From Brachyhypopomus gauderio (Eukaryota > Chordata > Actinopteri > Gymnotiformes > Hypopomidae), in contig NC_135212.1 of assembly GCF_052324685.1 (NCBI RefSeq), positions 20,790,048 to 20,854,047 on the forward strand: a stretch of 64,000 nt of DNA. The letters run 5' to 3'. This document shows positions 44,328 to 55,675 of the stretch, in pieces. A program made the translations under genes and the position numbers. Positions within the stretch are counted from its first letter, which is position 1. Every line of letters starts with the position of its first letter. The notes under the pieces were generated by a model. The model worked only from the letters and a program-made list of their open reading frames with translations. It had not been told where the DNA came from and searched no databases.

Positions 44328-47310
44328 GGAGAGAATTATTCAAACTCCAAGGTAGGATGTAGGAGACAGAGCTTGGCTTATACCATTGATGAAACTTGTA
44401 ATCCTGAGGAGAAGAGCTAGAGAAAGATGGTGTAGCACCATCAGTAGAGGATGGTAAATACGCTTCTAAACTCGGCAGCAAAGGAGAGCAGCAGGCAAGC
44501 TGCCAGTCGACACTGCATGCACAATATTAGCAATATAATAAATATTATATATAAATAAATATTAGCAATATAATTTTGAATATGGAATGAAGTGTACGAA
44601 GTGTTAGGTTGCCTATTTGAACTCTATTTCCCAGGATGCCGCATTCAGTCAATTGAACCGCCTGCCACCTAGCTCCACCTAGCTCCACCTACTCCACCTA
44701 GCTCCACATACTCCACATACTCCACCCACTCCACCTAGCTCCACATACTCCATCTACACCACATACTCCACCTAGCTCCACCTACTTCCAGCGACTCATT
44801 GGCAATCCACTTCTCACTAGTATTTATTAGTTACACCTCTTCTTGTTGCTCTTCTTGGATTTGCACCCTCTGTTTCATTGTGACTAATCTACTCTCTGAT
44901 CGGAGATGAACTTCTGTTGTCGCTCTGGAAACCCCCCTTTGCCACATTTTGCTCTGTTCTGGTTTTGATCCCTGCCTGTGTACTGTTTATGCCTCTGGTG
45001 TGCTCCAATATCAGTAAAGTTTTACCATCCAATTCAATATTCAATCTGTAAGAGTCTGTGTATTTTTGTCTCATCACACAAAGTAAATCAGACAAGGGAT
45101 TCCAGCAGTTCCTGAAATACCAGCAACCTCATTCATATACCTACACATTCTTCTCATAACTAGGGCACTGCAAAACAGCCTAGCAAAACGAGTTGTTTCA
45201 AATCAACCACAAGCTTGTTTGTTATGAATGTGCAGGAGGATGCATTTTGCAACAGCTGACTTATAGTACAAAAATGTTCGTTGCTGTTTCTGCAGCAACA
45301 CTCAAAACAGCAAAAAATTTTAGTAATGATTTAAGTCCCTTGAGGTTTAAACTTTTTTTAGACTTAGAACTGTCAAAATAAAATGTTTCTAGTTGAGAAC
45401 TTCTGTATTATTAATACTGTAAAGCATAATCCTGCTATGTTGGTTCTTAAAGAGTCAGAACCTCAGAAGAGGTCAGACAGGGGTCACAGCATCTAACCCT
45501 GTCCAGACACGATAAGAATGCAAAGATCAGGAGTGCAGAAAAGGAGAATTTTCACTTTCTGTCACAGGGCAAGTCAACCTGTCAGCTGTTCAGAACTTGT
45601 TTAGCAGCCCTGCTGCTTCGAGCGAATGTGGGTCCAAGTAAACACATTTCCCCCTCACGTGATGGGCAGCTAAGGGAAAACGGCACAAGAGCTTTTAATA
45701 ACGTACTAACACGGCCACTACACCTGTTTTGAAGCTATTTCCAATCCATACATATGGAACCTGAAGTGAAAATTGTGGCTACATTCAAGGTGAGGGAGCT
45801 GAAGTTAAGAAGTGAAGGGGAGTACAGGAAGCTCAACCCCCCCCCCAGTCCTCCTTCCCCAGGGACGTGTCACCTGCCACTGACGGCCCTCCATGGCCAG
45901 AGCAGGTGCCAGGTGCACCACAGATTCCCCCGCACGGTAGACAAACCCGCAGGCCTGAGCCGGGGAAAGGGAAGGACCCCTGGAAGTCCCACTCACTCAG
46001 TCCAGGGGCAGCGTTTCCCAGGGATGGCCCCCACCATGGAGACAGTGCTGGTGCAGAGAGGAGCCTGATCTGTCTCTCATCATTCCACAATCAGCAGTAC
46101 ATTTCCCACTCCTGCAGTTAAGACACTGCTCCCAAATACTGGTTGTCCAAATGGTCAAGTCCAAAAAATAACTAAAAATAATTAATACATTTATTTTAAA
46201 TACAAATTAATATATTGTTATATATTCATAATAGTGTCAAAAGTAAAAAAAAAATATCTACCTTTACTTGCAGATGGAACAAGTAATGATTGTAATTATG
46301 ATTTCATTATTACTGTTACTGCTTATATAATACAGATTTTTCCTGTTTTGACGTGAAGAGTATCTAGAGTGAGGTGAATGAGAGATTAAATCAAGGGTTG
46401 TTATCACACTGCAGAAATAGTGAGTGACTTAGAACGTGGCACGAGAGCTGTACTGAAGCTCTGCAGGAAATGAAACCGAGTAGGGCAGCCCTATTTCACA
46501 CAAAGGGTGTCGAGAAAAGGAGTCAGTGTGCGGTTTAATGACTGTTAGAAAAGATTATGCTAGGGGGCTATCGGGGAGAGTAGACGAGATAATGACAGTC
46601 ACCATACACTGACATTTAAAGGCGGTTTATCTCTTACCCGTGTTTACACGCAGATGCTCTCTGAGGGTTTAAGCGGCACTTTGAAGCTAAACGTGTCTCT
46701 TCATTAACTAATGGTCATCTCATCATTTTTAATGTTGGTTATTTGTAGCTATATCTTGAAGTCTACAGTAAATTGTCTGATACAGTTAAGAATTCACAAA
46801 TTGATATGAATTTATGAAAAAATTAAGATAAGTTTAAGGACCATCCATTTTAAATAACCGAAGGATTCAACACCAGTAAGGAAATAAAACAAACAGGAAT
46901 CATTTTCTGGGCTGGGAAGTAATAAACGAAGACCCAAAGTTCAGCTGCCCGTGTCTAGTGTGCTCGGATTACGCCATAACGCCATAACATAAGGAGAAAT
47001 CATTAGACGTGCTGGCAATTAACAGCCGAGACACAAAACTGCAGATTCCCGACTACAAGTCAGCTTAAAGTAACGATATGAGATTACACGAAAGAATCTA
47101 TCTGCTCTCAGTTCAAGCATAGGCAACTTATATCCCTGGGTCTTTGTTTCGCATGTAATTTACACAATATCGAATTACTGCCATGTATTAACCCTGTCCT
47201 GGTCGGACCCGGTATACAGTTCCACCGCATAGAATCCGCCTGTAGAGACGAACCGGAGCAGAGCGCCAGAGAACGATCACTGAAGTAGGAGCACTGCTGT
47301 TCATTCTCCA

Positions 47311-47353
<43 letters not shown>

Positions 47354-47880
47354 GCACACACACAAACACACACCACACACACACACAACGTTACGGCTGC
47401 AAAGATAAAAGGAGTCTCCCTAATGCTTTTCTGGACTCATAAAGTTGGTTTACATAACCCTAACAGACAACAATTCATATACGACAACATTTTTAGAAAC
47501 TTATGTGTTAAATGGGTGGATGTTGAAGCACGTAGAAGTACCCACACATTGATAACCGTATATAATGTCAAACCCATAAAAATAAAGCGTTGTCATAATG
47601 ATGTAAACCACACATGATCCTAACAACCATTTGCACGAGTAAAGAGAGTCATTAACCTCAGAAAGTGATGGACTGCTAAACAAAACGCATTTGTCTTCGT
47701 ACTTCTCGAATGTGCGTCCAGTTGGAAAAAACCTGACCGCCCCAAACTGTGATTCGTGCCATAACGAAGTATAACGACCAACGTCCGTGGCAGGTTGAAT
47801 CATTATAGGAACACATCTCCAAGACTCAGTACAATTAGACATGTTGCGTCAGTGAGGTTATAACACCTCCATGAGGTTAT
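44123..47880. other. Upstream region of gdpd; no coding exon recognised
   Basis: It holds GA-rich tracts at 44230-44330, a ctccacctactccac-type degenerate tandem repeat at about 44670-44790, and a GC-rich block at 45835-46065 that might be a 5' untranslated exon (no proof). A CA tract lies at 47312-47350. Reading frames in the GC-rich block overlap in several phases and look like chance. Confidence 0.4.
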
Positions 47881-48190
47881 AACACTCGTTTAACGTTCGT
47901 CCGGGCCAGGCGGTACAACAACGCTAATACGTTTAACTTACAAAGATGGAGCTTGACTTATTCCTCCACCTCCACCACCGAAAACGAATATTTACGGACA
48001 CGACGTCCGTGAACGACCCGAGCAGCCAGCGTCACTCTCCTGCTGTGAGCAGTACCGCGCGGACCGGGCAGAAGCGGACCCGTCCCGTTCGTTAGCCCCG
48101 CCCACTTGTTGCATGGCGCCCCGCTCCGTCTCCGCCCCCTCTCTCGAGCTCAACGTCCCCGTCCGCTCTCCCTCCTCACTATCGTCGAGG
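47880..48190 (-). promoter_or_regulatory. CpG-rich segment, candidate gdpd promoter
   Basis: CpG dinucleotides are dense here (for example accgcgcggaccgggcagaa and cgaacgttaaacgagtg on the minus strand) compared with the AT-rich surroundings. A CT tract follows at 48430-48466. The location, 4 kb upstream of the first gdpd coding exon, suggests a promoter, but the transcript start is unknown. Confidence 0.35.
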
Positions 48191-48427
48191 ATCATTAAAC
48201 CCTGGCTGGTTCACTGACACAAAGTGGGGCGTTAAAACCTCTCGTGACTTTTTTTCAGCGAGATGCAAAACATACGCATTACTTGTAATCTACAACATCG
48301 TTTTCTACGTTTTAACGAAGGACAATCATAATTAGTGTGGTTCATTATCTAAAAGTTATTATATTTGAGTAATACTGTCACCTCGCCCTTATTCAGGAAT
48401 ATCTAATACATGTCTACATCGGACATA

Positions 48428-48468
<41 letters not shown>

Positions 48469-48828
48469 CTTTGTTTGCGAAGCATAAGGGCCATAGCGGT
48501 TTGCGTTGTGTGGACACAGGAGCCCCCCCATCTGTGAGACACTGGATACAGTTACTCGTTTTTAAGCCTTTTCTACATGGTTGACTGAACGACTCTTATT
48601 CAGCTAAGATGGAGGGGTCCTGTCTCGAGGAGACAGGCACTTTTATTGTTGTACTTGACAGTCTGATATAATGTTCATCTCCACAAGGTGGAAACTCTCT
48701 CTAGTTTCACTGCCAGTGAAAAGTCTGAAACGATATATTATCATAACAACAGATAAACAAAAATTAACTTTCTTTGACAAAAAGGAAATTTCTTTAGTTG
48801 TAATTATATAAATCTATATCTATCTATA

Positions 48829-48886
<58 letters not shown>
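48829..48886. repeat. TA microsatellite
   Basis: An uninterrupted TA run, capable of cruciform extrusion, flanked by (tatc)n-like sequence. Confidence 0.95.
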
Positions 48887-48890
<4 letters not shown>

Positions 48891-49485
48891 TACTTTGTAT
48901 GGCTTCTGCATTTTTACTACCCTAAATAAACCTAAATGTTTCAGTTCCGTCTAACTTTCATGTTGTCATAAGTTTGTTTGTATTGGGATATAAATACAGC
49001 TATAGAACCTTTTAATAACAGCCTTTTTAATAGTGGTATAACATTTGTGTTCTCGCTAATTATTATTATAGTTCTTTATTTTAGAATTAAAACAATGAAT
49101 ACCCAACAACTGCAAGCCAAAGAGGGAACGATTATAAACCAGTGTTAAAGTCCGAATGTTGGGGCCTCTATTTTACTCAACATATTATATAGTGCCCTCT
49201 GTAGGTCAACATAGGCTACTACACATTAACCACGAAGCAATAACAGTCTATGAATTAAGGATCATCGATGAGATACAGTCATTAAGCATGTCTGAGGACA
49301 CCAAGCATGATCAAGGTTAGTAGAATCTCCAAATGAAAGAAAGGAAGCATGAATGTACACTGTCTGTGTGCTTTATTACAAACACTTACCTTGTGCCCAT
49401 GTACCCATAAGGTAGATGCAAGGTGCAAGGTGTTTTACATACACCTGTCAAATAGGTGCCCTATATATATATTTACATATTGTCC

Positions 49486-50090
49486 TACTCTCTCGGCGTT
49501 ACACTGGCTTCAGAATTTTAAATTCTTTTGTTGACCTATAAGGCGTTAAATGGTCTTGCTCCACAATATCTGAGCGAACTCATTGCATACTATAACCCAT
49601 CTCGCCTTTTGCACTCCCAAAATGCAGGTATGGGGCTCGGGGGGACGTTGAGACTTCTGGTAATCTGAGATGTTGATGCTGTCATCCAGCTGTGTCAAGG
49701 CATCACTCTAGTTGTGTCAATGACTTGGGTGTAAAGCAATGTCTCAGTGAGCCCTCATGACTGTGGTCACCTCTGAACCCCTCCCTTTAGTTATGCTGCT
49801 ATAGATTAGCCTGCTGGAGCCACATATGCAAATCACTGGCACGTGAGCTATGTATGTTTAAATCAGTGGTTGTTTAAATTGATGTCCACATACTCAACCT
49901 GTATTTTATATATTTTTTGCATGCCTCTACCTAAGACTTTTCCATACAAGCACCTGGAAGATGGTCTGGTTTGCAAGTGGATGTGCTGATGCCGGGGTTG
50001 GATGTGCCATTCTCACCCTCTGCACTGAAGGGACTGTGACTACTTGGCCTGGGAACTATAACTATAACTATAACTATAACTATAGAACTA
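49486..50090 (+). mobile_element. 5'-truncated, internally deleted L2-type LINE 3' end
   Basis: From 49486 the sequence parallels 63175-64000 (for example ttaaatggtcttgctccaca and gttgatgctgtcatccagct). The parallel breaks at about 49627, where the copy jumps from the end of the coding region into the 3' untranslated region, losing about 180 bp. It ends in a (aactat)n tail at 50051-50084, a tandem-repeat 3' end as in L2/CR1-type elements. Confidence 0.85.
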
Positions 50091-50152
50091 CATTTGGACC
50101 ACAAATACGAATATGGATACGAATCTCCACCATCATAGGGAGTTTTGACTTG

Positions 50153-50154
<2 letters not shown>

Positions 50155-50234
<80 letters not shown>
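50155..50234. repeat. TA microsatellite, about 40 units
   Basis: A pure TA run shortly after the L2 tail. Confidence 0.95.
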
Positions 50235-50238
<4 letters not shown>

Positions 50239-52619
50239 ATTATTTGGGTGAGGTAACTATGAAAGTAGGTTGCCACTTCCACATTCCTAAAGCAGATTCA
50301 ATATTAAGAGCCTAGCTGTAGATGCAATACAAACACAAGAGCATGGCACAGTACAGACGTTGCACAGTACAGACGACACAGTACAGACGACACGCTACAG
50401 ACAACGGGTGCACACGCAGCAGGCCCACTGCTATCATGATCACAAACTGCAATGTTAAAGGAGCTCACATGCAGTCACGTGAATAACTGGGTGAAAACAC
50501 CAAAGATTTGTTGAGGAAGCCAGAAACGACAGCGTCCACGCTCTTTTGTGTCCGTCCATCAACGCTGGACACCTGTGCCCAGTTGAATAGTCCCAGTCTG
50601 CGTCATGTTGAGCAGTGCATGAGGACCACGCTGATATTTAACTGAACTGCAACCTTGAAAAGTAACTATCTGAAAACAGCAGTGCTTTCCTCTCTCTGAT
50701 GTAGGCACTTGTCAAATTCCTCTCTCACCAAGCCCTGCTGGCATTACAGAATGAGATACTTAGTGCACTTTGCGGAAAAGCCAGATCTTCCTGCTCTAAC
50801 ATAGAGGTTGGATAGCCAATAACCTAAGAATGTAAACATGGTATAAATGAAAACTTTACCCCAACACTATGGAATCTAATTTCCAAAGGCTTACCTTCAG
50901 TTCAGACGCGCTGATAAATAAAAAGCTCCGTACCAATTGTTTTTACAGACTTGGCAACGCGTCTTGACACACGAGCTCCTATTCAGCTCCCAGTTCTGGA
51001 ACGCAATTGAAAATCCCAAGAGAACGTCACGGGCATAGCCTGAGATGTCTGCACGTGAGGGTAGATTTCCTCGGCTGCGATCGGGGGAGTGGTGGCGACA
51101 GATCGGAGGAGGGCTCTAACGCATAAAGCCCAACACTGCTGCAGTCTCGTACTGGCCGACACGCTTTGAGAGATGTATTCTGACGGACTCGGCGTGCGTG
51201 CGTGAGCGCGACGTGCGACATTGACTCTACATCTTGCGCAGTAATTTGGATGCTGAAAGCGTAGCAGCCCTCGCGCACGGAAGCCTATCGACTGCTGTTA
51301 CGTAACTATATTCTTGGGACGTGAATGTTGATGTAGGACATTAACATGTAGGAGTTATCTAAAATTCCCAGGCACACAATTACACGTTATCTCAAAACTA
51401 ACAGGCTGTAACGTCGTGTTACTGCACAGTGTCGTCAACAGACAGTTGCGTTGGCGTTGTGCTTTAGTGCACTGAATCTTCAATTAAAGGAAATTAAAGT
51501 TCCCACTGAAAAACTGAATTCCAGAGTATAAAGCTACGTCAAAACCAGGTAGATTATGTAGGAAACACTGTCCTTATTCTCTGTATATTGTTTGTCTTAA
51601 GACACATTATTCAATAACTACTATGAATAGATCAACAATAGCGCTGGTATTAATACGCAAGATACTCAGTTGCAGTGAGGGACACCTCAACCGAGAAGCC
51701 TTGGTGGCTGTAAAAGCCTGACCGCCACCTTCACTTCCTGAGTGGTTTGGGGAGGTTGTTGGCACGTAAGCAGATTCAGGGGGTTTTCTATTGCAGCAGT
51801 GAACAATCTTGACAGAAGGGGTCAGCGTTTTGTACGGCAGCATCACAAGCCAGGCGAGGAGGTCCGGGCAAAGAGTTGTAAAAATGAACTATGAATCACT
51901 GGCTCTGTGAATCCAACAGTCAGAGTTCATTTATGCTTGCTGCAGGAATAAAATAGGTGCGAAATTTATAGGCCCGGAGTCATTCTGTTCACGACTGGTT
52001 TTCCTAGCCTGGTTCTCATTGGGGAAAGTTCAGTGGTAAGACTCATCAGAAGGCAAAATAAAAATAAAGAATCTTTAAATCTGGAAATGGCTGACACTGA
52101 GCACTGTAATAGCTTAGCCACCATTTTGATTCAGTTCCCCTCTGCTGGAGTGCTGACCCAAAACAACAGGAACCGTCACTTAGTTTTACTTCCGGCACAC
52201 TGTAGTTTCCAGAGATATTTACAGTCCAGTTTGTGGCCAAGTGAAAGACAGGATTCACATTCCAAATACAGGACTTTACAGAAATCCTCAGTTCTGATCA
52301 CTCGTTAAAATTTGGTCCTAATGTCAAATTGTATCTCTGTAGTTCAAAGGTGCTCCTACACTCTACTGCAGATCAAAAATTACATTATTCTATTGGTTAC
52401 ATTATTCTATTCATACAACTACACATCTCTGCTGTGGCCATGTGCCTCAGAACAAAGCCTCGTGTTTCTTGCTAGGACGAAGTAGCAGATTGAGTAAATT
52501 AGACTTCAGTGGTCTCTGGCCTGCTGTGTGCTGAGATTAATGGTTAATGTGTGAAACCATTTTCCATCAAGTTCTCGATTTGCAACAACAAAACAGTCTG
52601 AGAATGAGGGGAAAGAGGA

Positions 52620-52666
<47 letters not shown>

Positions 52667-52870
52667 TGAGACATTTATTGCTTATTAAAGGTCATTGGCA
52701 GGAGGCTTTACCATATCAGTAAAAGTTCTTAAAAGGTCACGTAAAAACATTTATTAATTAGCTGACAGTGTAAATTAGTTGAAAATTAGTTTAAATGATT
52801 ACAATTAAAATGTATTAAATTAAATCCTCAAATTAAAACATTCCACAAGGTTTAGTAACAATCTGGTGCC
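50235..52870. other. Intergenic stretch with a CpG-rich block
   Basis: Around 51000-51290 CpG density rises sharply (cgtgcgtgcgtgagcgcgac), which could be a promoter or first exon of gdpd or another transcript. There is a GA/G tract at 52626-52667. No protein-coding exon was recognised. Confidence 0.35.
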
Positions 52871-52920
52871 TTAATTATCAGTGGCGGAGCTAGACTTTTT
52901 TTCAAGGGGTGGCCAAGGGG

Positions 52921-55467
52921 TAGGGCTGCAAATCTTTGGGAATCCCACGATTCGATTCAGAATCAATTCTTGGGGTCACGATTCGATTTTTTCCCGATTC
53001 TTTCAGATCCCAACGATTCGATTCAAAAACGATTATTTTCCGATTCAAAAACGATTCTCAATTCAAAACAAGCTACTCCGGTCTGCTGGCATGAAAGCAG
53101 AGTACATTTATAAAGATATTATAATTGTAAAGGTTTATCAACATATTGCAATAATGTAAACACACAAAGGTAAATCCAAGACAACATGTCTGTTTGAGGC
53201 TGACACTCAGAACACTACATTAAACTAATAAAACTGTAGTAAAGTAAATAAAATTGGTAGGCTTAGGCTAGCTGCCAGAACTGGCCACTACTCAAAAATT
53301 TTATTATACAAAAATACTCACCCTAACCCTAACCCTAGCTTTCTGTAAAAACAACAAATTGCTTCATACAAGAATTAGGCTTAGGCTAGCTGCCTATTTC
53401 TGAGAACATGCCACTTCCAGAAACAAAATTACACGTTTTTCCTTAACAAATCACAAAAATAAAAAATATATGAAAGTGCTTCCAAAAATAAAAGTGCTGT
53501 TACATTAATAAAATGGGTAGGCTTACGTTAGCTGCCAGAACTTCCTCTTCACAGATGAAAAAATATATAGGCTATACCGTATTTTCTAAAAGCCGCATAT
53601 ATCTACTGAACTGAATTCATTTAACTGAACTGATGTTCACTCATGTGCGACGGTTTTGGCTTGTGTGTTGTGGCGAATTCCGACTCCCCTCGTTTACCCA
53701 CATAAAGACGCTACAGATTATGTTGTCGATTTACGTTTCTATGCATAAATAAGAGCTAGACTTTAATTATCTATCACGGCAAACGGCATTAACTATGTCC
53801 AAAGCCACACTGGCTCAAGGGTGTTAATTATTTTAAATAAAATACACACTGGCTATAACGAAGTTTACCTCTGACCACGACTTTGCAGTATTACAGCAGT
53901 ATTATGTCTAAATATATAGTTACGACAAAACTAGAGTGCTCAATGAACCAAGTTAATTTTATTTTTTATTGTAACTTTATTTTACCAGGAGTTATAATCA
54001 CTGTAACTCCCGAATATCATCTGTAGCGCCTTTATGCGTGTGCAAACAATCAAGCCCATTCTAACTCGGGTCGGGTTGACGGTAAAATCTAAAGTGTTGC
54101 TTTCAAAGACCGTGGAGCCGTTTGGACTTCATACTTTAGCGGCGCAACAACAAATACCGTACACTACACAACCCGCTATAGCTTTACTAGCATGCCTGTA
54201 CATAGTCAAAGCTGTTTCCTTGTTTTGCCTAGCTCTTAGTGATGTGTCGTTCGCGAACGATCCGGCTCTTTGAAGTGAACGATTGGAACCGGCTCCACAA
54301 TGGGAGCCGTTTTAGGATCCTATTTGGGAGCCGCTTTTTCCTTCAGTATTGCGCTTGTGCTCTGCAAGTGCCACAGTTTTTTCCAACATCGTTTTTATTT
54401 GTCCTTCGGTGCCTCGCTGTCTCTCCCTCTCCTTGCGCGTATTGCTCTGTTTCTGCCAGTGGTAGAGCATGCTTGGTGCGTCGTTACCAGCGCGAGAGTC
54501 CGTGCGCCGAAAATGACGCAATCGCGGTGGCTCCGCCCCTGCGTGAGGACCCCCATGCGAAGCGAAGTCGTGCACCTCTTCAAGCACTTGTACGTCACTT
54601 TTCAATATTAAAAACGGCCATTTTCAATATTTCCCAGCACCTTAAACTTAAATATTTATACATATACTCGAAATTATTCGAAATAATTTGCTTTTTTATC
54701 ACATCGATTCAGTCAGACATATTTGTTGTGAAACAAAATACAGTTACATTTTTTAGCACTTTTCAAACCTGGAACACAATGCAACATTAATTTCCGTCAG
54801 GTAAATGTTCCTTCCCCTGTTTTTGAGGGGTATTTCTTTATACTACCACACATATCGTTTCGGACAACACTGCAAAGAATGTCTCCACTGCCTGCATGTT
54901 AAGCGTGTGCTCCACGTATCTGACCAATCACACGCAGCTTTCAGTTAATAATGTGGTGGGAAAACACTGAAAAAAAAAAGTCTCCACTTTTTTTGTGGAA
55001 ACGGCAGGCAATTGGCCAAACTGTATTGCATTCTATTTTGTGATAATTTTATAATTGGTTATAATAAAACTATTTTTATTTATTTATTTTTTTAATTAAT
55101 TAATTTATTTATAATAAAACTAACTTTATTTATAAAGCATTGCTATGCAGCATTTTTACTAATCACAAGTGCTTAACAATGTCAATAATGAAACAAAATG
55201 TTATAAAATTAGGTTTAAGCTATTAATTAATTAATAATGTAAAAAATATATATGGGGAGCCGTTTGGGAGCCGAAAAGAGCCGGCTCTCCACAGTAAGAA
55301 GAGCCATTAGAGCCGCATCTCAAAATAGAGCCGAAAATCCCATCACTACTAGCTCTACGGTGGCTGAGAAGGCACACACGCACCCGAAAAAAAAATCGTT
55401 TTTTGAAAATGAGAATCGATTCTGAATCGTTCAATGTTAGAAACGCGATTCTAGCTCGAATCACCTA
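52921..55467. mobile_element. Middle hAT-type element with 8-bp TSD CCAAGGGG
   Basis: The left end TAGGGCTGCAAATC and right end (reverse complement TAGGTGATTCGAGC) are flanked by CCAAGGGG at 52913-52920 and 55468-55475. Subterminal gattcgattc-type motifs recur in both ends. About 1430 bp remain when the inner element is removed. No transposase frame is seen. Three loosely repeated blocks with taggcttaggctagctgcc lie at about 53260-53540. Confidence 0.87.
54237..55348. mobile_element. Inner hAT-type element with 8-bp TSD CTAGCTCT
   Basis: The ends are TAGTGATG inverted, with repeated subterminal gagccggctct / gggagccg motifs on both sides. CTAGCTCT flanks it at 54229-54236 and 55349-55356. 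The 1112-bp body has a GC-rich block near 54460-54560 with overlapping frames, none resembling a transposase. Confidence 0.9.
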
Positions 55468-55675
55468 CCAAGGGGTGACCAAAGCTTTATCCGAGGGGTC
55501 CACGGGGTTTGTCGACGAGTGTAAGTTGTCGACAGGGGTGGCGAGTGTAAAATGGACACAAATTAAATATTATGTCGCGATCGACCGGTCGCCAGTGGTT
55601 CAAGTTACCATTTCCAGTGGGGTGGCACTAGAAGTGGCACAGGCTCCCCCCTTTGGCTCCGCCACTGTTAATTAT

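Larger units (their letters stand above)
52879..55667. mobile_element. Outer hAT-type element with 8-bp TSD TTAATTAT
   Basis: The left end CAGTGGCGGAGCTAGAC and the reverse complement of the right end (CAGTGGCGGAGCCAAAG) share 12 exact bases. TTAATTAT flanks the element at 52871-52878 and 55668-55675. Without the nested insert the element is about 234 bp, so it is a non-autonomous MITE. Confidence 0.9.

Noticed and set aside
45754..46121. Overlapping plus- and minus-strand frames in a GC-rich block
   Set aside because: Several phases and both strands are open at once and none resembles a protein; a non-coding exon or chance is likelier.
54239..54790. 183-codon plus-strand frame
   Set aside because: It lies wholly in the inner hAT element, shares no transposase motif, and is overlapped by several equally long frames in the GC-rich block.
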